Of a stretch of DNA of 36,108 nt, positions 1 to 11,554 are shown piece by piece. The notes under the pieces are model-generated. The model saw only the letters and a list, made by a program, of their open reading frames with translations, did not search any database and was not told where the DNA came from. How positions within the stretch are numbered: position 1 is the stretch's first letter; each line of letters opens with the position of its first letter. The stretch is from Reticulitermes lucifugus. Lineage: Eukaryota > Arthropoda > Insecta > Blattodea > Rhinotermitidae. The DNA lies in contig JAKCWW010000791.1 of assembly GCA_026260175.1 (NCBI GenBank), positions 48,566-84,673 of the forward strand. Reading direction: 5' to 3'. Made by a program: the position numbers and the translations under genes.

Positions 1-72
1 TCGAACCCACGATCCTAGTAAGCGAGCGGCCGCAGACCCACGCCTTAGACCGCGCGGCCACTTGGATCGGCC
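1..72 (-). mobile_element. tRNA-derived SINE, family A, truncated by window start
   Basis: Read on the minus strand it begins GGCCGATCC.AGTGGCCGCG, then GGTCTAAGGCGTGGGTCT (A-box-like), a Cys/Leu-like arm region and a B box (GGGTTCGA) at the window edge. The same head recurs at 2165-2246 (-) and 6165-6240 (+). Confidence 0.7.
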
Positions 73-75
73 AGT

Positions 76-2037
76 ATATCCATTAGAGCAGGAAAATATT
101 CAACTGCTGAATACAAACGAACTTCCCAGTGATGACCTTCAGCATGAAATAAACGATTCATGCTGTTTTCGTTCATAAGTACGCTTCTAGTAGTAGAGTC
201 AGTTACTGAATAGGCCCTGTTGTTCTAGTCGATTGAGTTTTGTAAGAAGTGTGTAGAAATTGGTATTCGACTGACGAAACCTTATAACATATCTGGACTA
301 TATATAAAATGTTGCCATAATTATTTCAGGTTCTCATTTAATCGTTTAAAGCCCCTTGATGAATAACTACGTACTACCTACTTAAATATTAAAAATTCTC
401 TATATTTTGTTATGTAATTTGTATGTGTTTAGTATGATTCACTGAATATACAACGATTATTGCCCTATATAGAATTTGGGCATTGGTCTTTAAAACGGAG
501 AGGTGCTCTGTTCTTTGTGAAGTTCGAAGTAAATTTCTGTTGTTAATTTGGATGGACGACACTTTCAAATAAACAAAAATGTAAAAGTAGGATTTGTTGC
601 ATATTATAAAGTTTTAATGGTGTAAATTTGAAAGTTCTTCTTTTAAAAACTTATCATGTAATGCTATATTAAACACGTTAACAAACATAGCAGCACAGTG
701 CTTGCCAATTTTAATTAGTACTTGCGTGGTCACAGGTTGTACTTTCAGTGCTGAGACAAGCTGTTTCGAAAGATGTTTTTCGTAATTCTTTTCATTTCTC
801 TCATGCAAATGAAAATGCAAATGCCAACGATAGCGTCTTAATTTAACAGCTATATATTTGATGTCATGTAAGCAATACAGTTAAAAAGCTTCCGAAATTA
901 ATTCAAGAATAAACTGATCACAGAAATATTTAATTCGAAACTAATGTTTGTTACTCTAGGTGTCTGCCAAAGGGGGTTCTGCGCAAACCCGTTTTCCACA
1001 GATCGAAATTAAGGGTTCACCAAGAAAATTCTATTAAATATAAAATTGTTAATTTAATAGTATTTTATACTCTGAATAATTGTCTCTTTTATTTGACAAT
1101 AATTTATCCCTTCAAATATTTATGAATTATTGCAGTACCAGAATAAATATGATAATTTTATAATGGAAATCAGTTTTTTGTTCCGGAACTGCTCTCTGCT
1201 TATGTAAGTAAATATCTATCAATAAATGTTTTCGCCATTAATAATAATTTTTTTCCTTATTCAGGCAGTGGAGATAATTATATCACCATTCGGCAGTCAG
1301 TACTGCACTGCAAACTCACAATTTTATGTATATCACAGTAATTCCTCGTACGTGCAGGTGTTTAACTTCGGTACAAAAAAGAGATTTCTCGTATTTAAAA
1401 ATTAAATGGTGACAAACATAAATTTGGAATTGCATTTCTTCCTGTGGTCCTTCTTTATTAATTGCATTTTTACCTGTAATTTTGGTATTGATTTTGTTGG
1501 AATGCAAGATTTTTGTCGTCATTTATGTGTTATTATTTTTTGTTCTTCTGGCAACCTTTCAAGAGAAATGTGATACTAAGATTAAAAGTCTTCTTTTAAA
1601 ACGTCACTTCCTTTCCTTAATTATAATTAAGGAACGGAAGCTTTATAATTTGACAGATAATTATCTGTAAAATTATAAAGCATTTTTAAGACACTCTTCA
1701 TATTACAAATAGCATAATTAAGCCTATTAGTTTTAAGTTTTATCTTTGATGTGTATTAAATATAATGTTTTATAAATCCCCGCAACTGAATAATATTTTC
1801 ATGACATATACTTTTCTTAACTTTTCCTTTTATATTATCCTCACTTTGTGGTGTATTTTTAGCGTCATTTATAAGAATTTCATTATGGCTGGAGCAAAAA
1901 TTTTTTCTAGTGCAAAAGGTTTCCTTCTCTAATTCAAATTACTAAACACTCAGCGTATTTTTATCTGTAGCTTAGCAGCCCAACTTGGGCCCAGGCCGCC
2001 TCATTGTTGATGTTTCTAGATCACACACAATTAGACA

Positions 2038-2038
<1 letters not shown>
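76..2038. other. Gene-free AT-rich stretch
   Basis: Only short open frames (up to 68 codons) without recognisable motifs. I see no exon, repeat family or RNA gene here. Confidence 0.6.

Positions 2039-2040
<2 letters not shown>

Positions 2041-2074
<34 letters not shown>
2041..2074. repeat. (AC)17 microsatellite
   Basis: This is an uninterrupted dinucleotide run of 34 bp directly 3' (in SINE orientation) of SINE A copy 2. Confidence 0.95.
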
Positions 2075-2076
<2 letters not shown>

Positions 2077-2079
2077 TAG

Positions 2080-2246
2080 GACTACTCTGAACGAGTGATC
2101 AGCCCGTCGCAGAGGGCTCTACCTACACGACACACAATAAACACATGAGACGAACATCCATGCCGTCAGTAAGATTCGAACCCGCGATTCCAGCAATAGA
2201 GCGGCGGCCGACTTACGCCTTAGACCGCAGGGCCACTGGGATCGGC
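2080..2246 (-). mobile_element. tRNA-derived SINE, family A, copy 2
   Basis: The minus-strand head starts GCCGATCCCAGTGGCC at 2246, has GTCTAAGGCGTAAG (A-box region) and a GGGTTCGAATC B box near 2175. It continues into a non-tRNA body that ends beside the AC microsatellite at 2041-2074. That microsatellite may be the expanded 3' tail of the element. Confidence 0.7.
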
Positions 2247-2936
2247 TTTGGATTATATTAATAAATTATACTTTCTACCTAAACCATCGGCTGCTTTTTC
2301 ATCACTGCTAGATTTCGTGTGACGTGTTTGAAATTTCTCGGGTGGTCAAGAAATTCGCCACTTTTGTGATACCCTAATTTTAATCATCGCCTTCTAAAAA
2401 GCCTGCTCTATGACGCTATTCTGAAGACTTGAGCTTAGTCCACACTGCCATCATTTCTCATACTAAATTAATCTTAATTTCTTTATCCCTATGCCTCGAT
2501 CTCCCACGTTGTTTTCTCCTACAAGTTTCCGACTAAACTTTCAATATTTTGTATTTCACCCATGCGTGCTGCACATCCCGCCAATCTCATTCATAATTCC
2601 TATTTAGAATATTACGTTAAGGATACAAACTATATGAGCCCATGTCTTATTTACGTGTTACAGTGATAGATCTACATATTGACTTCGTTACTTTATACCT
2701 TATATTTCCAAATGGACTGAAGCTCTGACCTTGAAATTCCGAACTTGTAATTTACTATGCCAACTGATGCAATGCGGACAGCAGTAGAGAACACTTGCTT
2801 CTCTAAATCGCATTTCCCGTGTGACCTGCATGTTAATGACTGTTAAAAGCTTTAGGAGCTGCCAACACAATATTCCAGCGCAGTTTCCAGCCACTTAGCT
2901 TACTAGTGTAAAACCTGCTATCTTACGGAATACGAA
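2247..2936. other. Gene-free stretch
   Basis: Nothing recognised between SINE A copy 2 and the decayed RTE-like fragment. Confidence 0.6.
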
Positions 2937-3340
2937 ACCTAGGCTAAGGATGTTTAAGGACAAAGTTGTGGGTAAAATGTTGAAACCTAAGAAAGAAACA
3001 GCTGGAAGATCGAAAATTATGCTGTAAGTGTAATAACATTTACTGCTGACGTATTATTATTAAGGTCGGTAAACCAAGTAGGATGAGATGAGATAGAAAT
3101 TCAACAGGCATATTTCCTTTGAGAAAGGCACCCACAATGCTAATCGGAAAAGGTGAAGGAAGAGAACACTTTAAAGACTTTGGCATAGGTGGGAGAATAA
3201 TATTAAAATTGGTTTTTTAGGACGAATGCCTGTGGGATGTGATGTGGGTTCAATAAATCTGGATAGATCACAGAGTCGGACAGGAATAGACCTTCAGTTT
3301 CCATGCAAATGAACAATTTCTTAATGCCTTTAAGCGTGTT
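2937..3340 (+). pseudogene. Highly decayed RTE-like retrotransposon 3' coding end
   Basis: One frame reads RLRMFKDKVVGKMLKPKKET, which lines up with the RLRVFENRVLR.IFGPKRDE region near the C-terminus of RTE-like non-LTR polyproteins. Further on, GGAAAAGGTGAAGGAAGAGA and TAGGTGGGAGAATAATATTA line up with the GRPEGKRPLGRPRRRWEDNIK segment. It carries many stops and frameshifts. It is on the same strand as the copies at 4147 and 28962. Confidence 0.5.
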
Positions 3341-3414
3341 ATTTAATGACATTGTCAATTATTAAGATTATATATCTTCGGAAATAGATGAATGAATGGG
3401 TATAGATGTTGGGT

Positions 3415-3590
3415 GCATTGATATTAACAAAACAAAACCCGAAATACCCGTAGATATCCTGTCTCAGTGCCACTTTATCCATCACAAATCCCACATTTCC
3501 TGCCCTGGGATGATACCCATGCTACTAAGTAATTTCTTGATTAATTGGATGGCTGAGAACCCGTCCTCGGAACTAGTGCCATGTGATAAC
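3415..3590 (-). mobile_element. tRNA-derived SINE, family B, degraded copy
   Basis: Read on the minus strand it contains GTGGGATTTGTGATGGATAA and AGTGGCACTGAGACAGG, followed by a degraded GTATTTCGGGTTTT. This matches the body of the better copy at 7363. The B-box area reads GGGTATCATCCC. The head is mostly decayed. Confidence 0.6.
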
Positions 3591-4146
3591 TGTCACTCGA
3601 TCGATGAAATGACCAGTTCAAGTGCTTTGTTTTCGGGAGCTTTGGCATTCGATTTTGTGGTATGGAGTATTTGCATATTCTACTCACAAAGTTTGGTCAA
3701 ATAATACTGTTCGGATCACACAACAAATAGAGCACTGTTTTCCGAACCTTATCCAAGAGACACGTTTTTGCATAAGGATATTTCATGGTTTCTTTTTTGC
3801 CGCTCGCACAAGGTTATCAAAGAGTGCTCGTGTCCTGGATGTTATAGAGGTATCACCACGGTGTTTATTCTACTTATTAGTTCGTGAGTTATGTAGCAAC
3901 ATTGATTCAACTTCACGGGCTGTGGAGACTCTCCTACGAAATAACTGCTAATTTTCAGGTGGTTTTCCATTAGCTTATTTTGAGTGAAAATTTCTATACC
4001 CACATGGGTGTTGAGCCGTTAAGTAGTTGCGAATTTCCAGCAGAATACCCCTTCACTGCTGAGACAATGGTCTCGCCCTTGCCATGTGAACAGACCCACC
4101 AGTGGATAAGCAGTATTTGTTCAGTCGTAGAGAGCAGGACATTTAT
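3591..4146. other. Gene-free stretch
   Basis: Two overlapping open frames near 3622-4171 have no recognisable domain. They lie between a SINE and a retrotransposon fragment and are probably incidental. Confidence 0.5.
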
Positions 4147-4665
4147 TCAGTGTGCGGTTGTTCGGGTGTGAGGCTTGGACTATCACGTTGAGGGACGAGC
4201 GTAGGCTGAGGATGTTCCAGAATAGGGTGCTGAGGAGGATATTTGGGCCTAAGATGGAAGAGGTAACAGGGGAGTGGAGAAGAGTACATAATGAAGAGCT
4301 TCATGATCTGCACTCTTCACCAAATATTACTGGGGGTGAACAAATCAAGAAGAATGAGATGGGCGGGGCATGTGGCACGTATGGATGTATGGGGGACAGG
4401 AGAGGTGCGTGCAGGGTTTTGGTGTCGAGACCTGGTGAAAGAGAACACTTGTAAGACGTAGGCGTAGATGAGAGGATAATATTAATACGGGTCTCAAAGA
4501 AGTCGGATGGGGAGGCATGGAGTGAATTGCTGTGGCACAGTATAGGGACAGATGACAGACCCTTGTAAACGCGGTAAAGAAATTTTCTGTTCTATAAAAT
4601 GCGGGGATTTCTTGACTAGCCCTGGACCTATTAGCTGTCACAAATGACTCTGCTCCATGGATTTG
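4147..4665 (+). pseudogene. RTE-like non-LTR retrotransposon 3' end (reverse transcriptase C-terminal part), decayed
   Basis: The frame starting near 4152 shows FGCEAWTITLRDERRLRMFQ, NRVLRRIFGPKMEEVTGEWR, then R-VHNEELHDLHSSPNI, the usual C-terminal tail of insect RTE-like polyproteins. A frameshift follows. The next segments (R-MRWAGHVARM-like, RAC-RVLVSRPGERE-like, then VGWGGMEW and NAV-like codons) appear in shifting frames. The 3' region TGCGGGGATTTCTTGACTAG and GACTCTGCTCCATGGA also occurs at 29400-29466. It is 5'-truncated: the catalytic reverse transcriptase and the endonuclease are absent. The superfamily name is inferred from the tail only. Confidence 0.7.
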
Positions 4666-4924
4666 GTTAGTTGTAGTTCAAAAGCAAAGTGCTCATGTCA
4701 TGAGGGAAGATGACTGCACATTTCAAAAATTGTTATTGCACATACTCGGATTCTGTACATAGAATACACAGGTAGGGGTTGAAAAATACAGGTTTCGGTG
4801 TCTTAGCCTTTATTACTGAAAGATTTCGGTATTTAGCGGGATTTATTAGCGGCTGCAAGACACGCTATAATCACTACAAGTACCAGGCAGCTTGGCGTAA
4901 AACAATGCGTTGATAACCAAGCTG

Positions 4925-5620
4925 AGGTACAGTGAAGGGCCCATCGCAGTACGAAAGCAAGTGTTCGTCGAATTGCCCTTCAGATGCACACAACTCGAGT
5001 GAAGGTATGTCGAATTCTAAATCAAGGACGTGTGTACTCACGCCAGTACCAAATGATGCAAAACTCTCCAGCACGAGGAATACGCATCTCGAGAATATGT
5101 CTGTCATAGTATTGCAGAATAGTGCCTATTTAAATACGTTTAACTTTCCGATGAGGGACAATTTATGTGAGATGCCATAACAGACTCTCAACGTCTGGGC
5201 CTATGCATTTTCCTCCACATTCCTCACCGTTCCATTGCACGCAACTTCGATCATTGCTTTTCGGTGAACGTATGGTGCACCCTTATCGATGACGATCTAA
5301 CTAGGCTGTTCGTTCCTGAGGGACTTTTAACAGCATTTCAGAAATTTTCATAGGACGAGCTACCAGTTCTTTTAAAAGACATTCATTTTCAAGCGAGATT
5401 ATAAAAATACGTTGCTGAAACACGACGGCTATCCACCTCATTTCAGTTAACAAGTCTTGGGGTATTTCATTACATGCTAATGGAAATCGATGGAATAGTT
5501 CTGAAGTTTTCTATGGCTGGTAATTTTTTCGCCAGACTTGACCCCCATTGATTTTTACTTCTCGGGGGCACATGAAGTAGATTCTGTACCAGGAGAATTT
5601 GCAGGCACAAGATGAAATCA
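4925..5620 (+). pseudogene. Dead mariner-like (IS630/Tc1/mariner) transposase
   Basis: In shifting frames I see an N-terminal helix-turn-helix-like part (R-RIALQMHTTRVKVCRILNQ at about 4960-5025), then FSVNVWCTLIDDDL (5258-5300), F-VPEGLLTAFQKF, DELPVLLKDIHF, then HDGYPPHFS at about 5421-5447 (second catalytic Asp region) and SPDLTPIDFYFSGAHE at 5529-5576 (third Asp in the DFY context). This motif order identifies a mariner-type DDD transposase. Stops at several points and frameshifts make it non-functional. The first catalytic Asp and both terminal inverted repeats were not found. Confidence 0.7.
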
Positions 5621-6164
5621 TACGCATTGTTATTATCGCTGCTGCTGTCACAGGGAATAATCACAAAACATGTAAAAAGTAATATAATGTTTTTAAAATA
5701 GCTCGGTTTTGCATAGCCAATAGAGGTGGTGATTTAAAACAGCAGGCTAAATAAATGCGTACGTTAAATATGACTACTTAACTACGCAACTTCAGAGATT
5801 TACATTTTTCACTCAAAGAAGATCTTGAATGAGCACATGACGACTGTCAGATGCTTCGTGGAATTCTGTCTGTAATAATATCGGCGACGAAAAGATTTAT
5901 CATAAATCGTGAGTAGGGAAGAATCTGAAAAGAGGTGTTTTGCGCCTATCAGAAGATTCCGGTATTGGTTTCAGTGGAAGATCGTAAAAATCTAAGGCAT
6001 TTGGCCGAGAGCTTCAAATATATTCAATGTGCGTACCGCTTGAATAAAAGAAAATAACTTTGTGCTACTCCACTCTCTTCGCTTTGGTTTCCTGAGATAG
6101 CAACCATACATTCCATTTCTTATTAAGATTACCTGCAAGATATACGTAGACTAATTTGTGATGT
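5621..6164. other. Gene-free stretch
   Basis: It starts just after the mariner-like remnant and may include its unrecognised 3' end. Nothing else was seen. Confidence 0.5.
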
Positions 6165-6280
6165 GGCCGATCCCAGTGGCCGTGCGGTCTAAGGCGTGGG
6201 TCTACGGCAACTCGCTTACTGGGATTGTGGTTCTAAGTAGGGAGGTCTAAGTATGTTGTGCTTGTTGTTGGTTTTATTGG
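6165..6280 (+). mobile_element. tRNA-derived SINE, family A, copy 3
   Basis: It begins GGCCGATCCCAGTGGCCGTG, continues GCGGTCTAAGGCGTGGGTCT, and has a decayed B box (GTGGTTCTAAG). The body is only partly similar to copy 2, so the 3' boundary is uncertain. Confidence 0.65.
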
Positions 6281-7362
6281 GATAGTGAAACTCGGCAGAA
6301 AACTTTTGCTTGTAGAAACAAGAAGAAAGAAGGCATAGAAAACACGAATCTTTTTTCACTCTGAAGTGAAAAAATTATTTCTCGCCTGTTATTTAAACAA
6401 CTCTTTCATGCACTTAATAATTGGTGTGGAAATCATTTTTGTCTGCGTGTAACACCAACAAAATCCCTCTACGGATTTAGTTGGCTTCCGTCAAATTTCC
6501 CTGTGACTTTATCCCGTTGCTAATCAACCCAAAGCTAGCGGGATTTTTTCGTTTGTTCCGATACAACACTCAGTGGCTTTGAAGGGGCTGACAGCAGAAC
6601 TTCTTTATTACACAGTGTTTGACACGTGACGTATTTTCTATCACGCTTGCTCCTTCAACCACTTTATGTAGAAAATATAGGAAAATATTCGCTCATTATT
6701 ATAACAATCGCATAAAACTCAGGTAGTGTAAACACTCTACTGGCAAACCCCACAATTTTTTTAATGCACAGCAGGTACTGTGTAGCCACTGTGCTCTAAA
6801 AGGTTAAGCCGTTTTAGTCATCTTATGTGAAGATTGCTGTCTTCTGGGACATGATTCTGTGTAATTTATTGGATATGTAATGACGTAAAGACGAACTGAC
6901 AACCTCCATCTTCACGGTAGAAGAGTAATTCTTCCACGCGGTTGTTTGTTTCATATAGGTGTTGTAGCTTCAATGTATACACAGAACGGTCGGTATGTAT
7001 CTTTATATTTATATAGGGGAATGTGTCATTTATTTTGAGACATATACAGAATGTTCCGCTTAAGGTCTGCCAAATTTCAGAATGTTATTTTATCAGTCGG
7101 TCTGCATAAAAACGCGATATTATCATATGCTTGACTATCAACCCTTACTTCGCTGTGAGCATTTTAATGTTTCAAGATGCAGGACGGTGCCCTTCGATAC
7201 TGTACGATATCAGGTGAACAAAATGGCGGACTTGCGTGCGAGTTTATGAGATGGAAACAACACCACTGCCATTTATTTAGCATCCTGAAAAGGTTTATCT
7301 CCATATACGATAAAATATTTTCCCAAAGTATGAAACAGTTTTAGGGTAAGATCTTTTAGAAG
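6281..7362. other. Gene-free stretch
   Basis: No exon-like or repeat pattern recognised between SINE A copy 3 and SINE B. Confidence 0.55.
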
Positions 7363-7545
7363 GCCGTGCCATGGCTCAGGCGTTTAGTCGCCGGCCTCCC
7401 ACCGCGGAGGCCTGGGTTCGATTCCCGGTCAGTCCGTGTGGGATTTGTGGTGGACAAAGTGGCACTGGGACAGGTTTTTCCCCGAGTATCTCGGTTTTCC
7501 CCTGTAAATTTCATTCCACCGGTGCTCGATTACTTGGAAAAAAAA
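7363..7545 (+). mobile_element. tRNA-derived SINE, family B, best copy
   Basis: GCCGTGCCATGGCTCAGGCG carries an A-box-like TGGCTCAGGCG, and GGGTTCGATTCCC is a near-perfect B box at about 7412-7424. The body is GTGGGATTTGTGGTGGACAA, GTGGCACTGGGACAGG, then GAGTATCTCGGTTTTCCCC. A short A-rich stretch follows. Small open frames over it are incidental. Confidence 0.8.
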
Positions 7546-8094
7546 TGAAAAAACCGATCATTTTTTCTTCATCTTCATCACAGGGTTGCACAATAAGCCT
7601 TAAGGCTGCGGTGCGTCCGTAGCTTCTGCTACGGGGCCCTTCTCCACAAAAAAAAGTTTTTTTAGAACACGAGACAAAGATGTGACGGTTACATGAAATT
7701 TGTGTTTAGATTCTCAGATAGTGACTGCAAATGAAATACTGAAAATGTGAATTTCGTTAAATTCGGTACAGAGAGAGAGAAAAAGCCTACAGCAGGACCT
7801 GTGTGGCTTATTATTTATAATTCGACAGATAGAGAAATGAATGCAGTGATAAACATCTTTGAAACTATGCCCGACAGACGTTACTTAGAAAAGATCTGTA
7901 CTTGGAAAATAATTTCTACCAAATAGGTCTAGTATTAAAACTATAAGGATATTAACAGGAACAATAACAAATGTTAAAGACATCTACATTTGAAAGTAAT
8001 TAATAATATTTCCGACTCGACTGAGACTCGAGATTTTAACCGCCTTGTTCTTTAGAAGGACGATCGAGCTAAGAAAAACATGAGCTGATTGCAT
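7546..8094. other. Gene-free stretch between SINE B and SINE C
   Basis: GCGGTGCGTCCGTAGCTTCT at 7610-7629 and its surroundings could be further SINE body. The remainder shows nothing. Confidence 0.5.
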
Positions 8095-8402
8095 TTTATT
8101 ATTACATTACATCCCATTACAGGCCTGGACAGGCCCTCACGGTGCCAGGATTTTGAGGCTCTTAGGATTTCCAGAAAATCGGCACATGAAGGTGGCAAGG
8201 TTGTCAACCCTACACACCGGCCGCTTTTACCCCCAGGAGATATCCCTCATACTCATTTTTTTAGAGGCTGAGTCGACTCCAAATCCATAGTGAGGCCGGA
8301 ATAATTACGTCAATGCAAAATCCCAAAGACCCCCAACAGGAATTGAACCCGCGACATGCCTGCTTGTAACGCAGTGCCTCAATCAACTGCGCCACCGCGT
8401 AG
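8095..8402 (-). mobile_element. tRNA-derived SINE, family C
   Basis: Minus-strand head: GCGGTGGCGCAGTTGATTGA, GGCACTGCGTTACAAGCAGG, then a good B box GGGTTCAATTCC at about 8339-8350. The body runs to a segment near 8217 with GGGGGTAAAAGCGGCCGG in that orientation. The head differs from families A, B and D. Confidence 0.7.
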
Positions 8403-10207
8403 CTTACCTCACACCACTTAGACTAAGTGCGGATATACTTATTGTGGTTTTATTTCGTTTTCTTACAGTGTCCCATGATCTGTTATTGATACATAACATT
8501 AGGTACGTGTTATTATAAAGTAAATAGCTTCTCAAAAAAAAAATTGCAAAATAATTTGCCCATACAACAGCAAATAATTTAGAAAAACTCATTCAAATCA
8601 TGTCTTTAAAATTGTGTTAAAGCATTTAGCATTTTTTCTTTCAGCTAGTGCTACTATTATTTTTCTTTGGCTGTGTAAGTACATAACACCACCTAACAGC
8701 TCGACTCATACTCGGAACCCTAGAACTTGGCCAAACAAGAGCACATTTTCAACGTCTCTTGTGTTCGGTTTCTCTTTTAAATTTACGCATCTTGGACTGA
8801 AGTCTCACGTTTCTGAGTCGTTTTAGATCCACCGTAAGAAATAAACTTTTATTCCTACAAAGGAAAAAGAGAACTGTAGCTAACAACAATATACTGTATT
8901 TCACTGCTCCCAGAGGTTTACGATAATGCTCTTTGATGGTTTTGAACGACAGGCAAGATGATCAGAATAACAGAGGGCTAAGAGTAATAGGTCTTACTGT
9001 TGCTCGTCCATTCGTCATGCAACCGAAGGCCTTGTTGAAGACCAGCTGTGGCTTTTGAATTGGGCCTCAATGTAGTTCATGCTTATTTCATCCTTTCCAT
9101 GACAGACTTTGTTAGATAATCTTTCAGTTGGTGTTTTTTATTGACAAGGTTATACCGTTGGAAGGCCACAGTTGTCTCTGTCCTCCCCAGACACTGAAAG
9201 CCAGCAATTAAGGGATATATCTCGCGTGTGGCATGGGAAAGACCATTGATTGTTTTTTGGTTTTTAACTGTGATTCGACAACTGCTTACGTTATATAATG
9301 TCAAATTTTTAGAATTCTGTGATAAATCGGAAGGCAAGTGGAAGAATTCCTGGCCCAATTCTGACAGATTTATCGAGTGTCCTTTCAGTGGTTAGGCTAT
9401 AGCAAACCGCAGGATAGAAGCTTTACTTCCTGACTGGTCACATTGCATATTCCTACAAGGTATAAAATTTTCATACTTCCCCGAATATATTACGGGTCCC
9501 CTTTTTACCAAGTACCTAGAGAAAAATTGATTGCACTGTCATTTACCTCATCGGCTTTGTCACGTTCAAAATTTATGAAGAAAGAAAATGTAATGATGCA
9601 TTTCCAAAAGGGCTTAATGCACATAAGCCAACAATTGCATGCTCTTGTTAGAAAGTATTATATTTTGAATCTAATGTGTAAAATAATATTAAATTTTGAA
9701 GGTCCGTTTTTAAAATTGGTACCTCCAAATTTAACACAAATTCTTCATTCTGCCCACAGACTACATTTCTATGTCTCCTATGTTTCTTAAAATGACCAGC
9801 GATTATTCTTTATAATGGAGGCAAACTGTTTGCTTTATGATGTACAACCTGAATCCTTACGTGTAATGTAGAACGTATGTGTTCTTAAAAGGGTGAAATA
9901 ATTAAAATAACATTAGAGTTAATCTCAGAAATGTAGGAAGTAAAGGTGTGAATTAAATTCGGTAACCCTATCAAGATGTCAGGACCTTCTGTGCACAGTG
10001 CGATGAATTCGCTTTTCGTAAACAGAGGGGAATTCTTTATTATCTCGTTGAGGACCCGTTTCTTAAAGGGCACCCTGTTCCATGGGCTACATTTTATACA
10101 TACAAACATGGCAGCTGAGAAACAGGTAAACAGATCGTAATTATATTGGTTCTTAAAGACTCGAGTCTTTTGAGACATTTCGCTTTCGCGTTGAAGTTAA
10201 TGTTCTC
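8403..10207. other. Gene-free stretch
   Basis: Open frames of 91 (9083-9358, minus), 115 (9443-9790, plus) and 97 (9885-10178, minus) codons have no recognisable motif, no splice context and unremarkable composition. I treat them as chance. Confidence 0.5.
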
Positions 10208-10243
10208 GACGTTTCAAAAGATCGTAGTGCCTTCTTCTTCAGG
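10208..10243 (-). other. Hammerhead-like motif copy
   Basis: The minus strand reads CCTGAAGAAGAAGGC ... TTTTGAAACGTC. CTGAAGA replaces the canonical CTGATGA, and the stem is weak. It has the same orientation as, and similar flanks to, the 10778 copy (both followed by TCACCGCT). Confidence 0.45.
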
Positions 10244-10777
10244 GTCAAGCAGCCTATAAGTAGTGTCACCGCTCTGAGAACCTTAAATCTCCTATTTATT
10301 CTTGTTGTCATCCATAAAATTTTTCGCCTCACTCACTTTACTCATTAAGAAAACTGATACTAAATTCGATCAAACGGCCGAGAAATCTTAACAATTCAAA
10401 TGGAGCCTCCAGACTGGGTACATCCGGCTTACATTAGTGCATTAATAATACAGAATGTAATTGCTACCGAATGATAGTTCCTTGACAAACTTTCGCTTTT
10501 TGAATCTGTACTATGTCTGTAGCTTTCTAATTAGCAGCCACTGTATGGCGCCAGTGTACTAGTCATGGGAGGCATTTTCCATTCAGACTCAGCGTTATGA
10601 GAATTCATACAACGACATCAACGTCCTCTGTAATTAAGTGCAAAGTTATCGCAAGTTCCAATAAAGCTGCAGCCATTTCTGTTTAAACTGTTCAGTTACT
10701 TTCCATGTCTGTAGTTACGTTGCTACAAAAATAATGTTGACTTTGAAGTCTCTACTCTGCGAGTAAGAAAGAGGTAC

Positions 10778-10810
10778 GACGTTTCGAGGGCTGACTTTGC
10801 CTTCTTCAGG
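10778..10810 (-). other. Hammerhead-like motif copy
   Basis: The minus strand reads CCTGAAGAAGGC, AAAGTCA loop, GCCCTCGAAACGTC. The GGC/GCC stem II is intact. Confidence 0.5.
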
Positions 10811-11554
10811 TAGAAGAAAACGGTAATCTCACCGCTAGATTTGTCAGTGCTGATCAATTTTTTATGAATAGGTTTATTTGACGGGTGAGTTACCGCATCT
10901 TAATACGTAGACGTGATTTCCACGTGATGAGAAGTAAGGAATTAACCAACCCTTTACAGAGTGCCATTATTTACATTGGCCCACTATTCCAGTTGCCTAA
11001 CCTAAGAAAAATAGGAGTAATTACACGGGTGCCACTTAATTGCCTTCCTGAAACCTTGACACGTTTATAGCAGTCTACATGGCGTTATATCCCAGACGAC
11101 TGGAATTACCTAACAATATTTGTAAGGCCCCGCTGTCAGCGCTTCTCCTCTTCTCTCGCCTGTGGACTAATTAAGTTGAAAAGCCACAAAATTATTTGAG
11201 AGTTATTTTACTTCGCTGTCAGTAATTTTGACTATATTGTGCCTTTGTTGTGATGATTAATGAATTCAAAAGAATTCTAAAGGAAGGGTCCTTGCCCAAC
11301 CAATATACTATTCCTGCATTTGTCTGAAATGCTAAGTAAAAAAGTAACAGTGTCCGGTGATATGCCCGATATTCGTATCAGAATCTGCTGTAGCTTTCTG
11401 TGGTTCATACTTTGCGGTTTCACAAATCGTGGGGTCGCCCTGAGAATAAAAATTCATCACTCGGACCCTTCAACAGACAGGAGCTTCAAAATTGTTCGAC
11501 AACTCGAAAACGCTTTGGAGCCATATCGCATGGTGTTCAAGGAGTTGAAGGGAA
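10811..11554. other. Gene-free stretch before the minisatellite
   Basis: A 92-codon frame (11320-11598) runs into the first tandem unit. No domain was recognised and it is not considered real. Confidence 0.5.

Noticed and set aside
3396..3951. Overlapping 102- and 109-codon frames
   Set aside because: The first is an antisense reading of SINE B; the second has no recognisable content.
7366..7622. Small frames with PRRPGFDSR-like peptide
   Set aside because: Translation of the SINE B head and B box, a frequent cause of spurious gene models.
8330..8402. Functional tRNA gene on the minus strand
   Set aside because: The A and B boxes are good, but the acceptor stem does not close and a SINE body follows.
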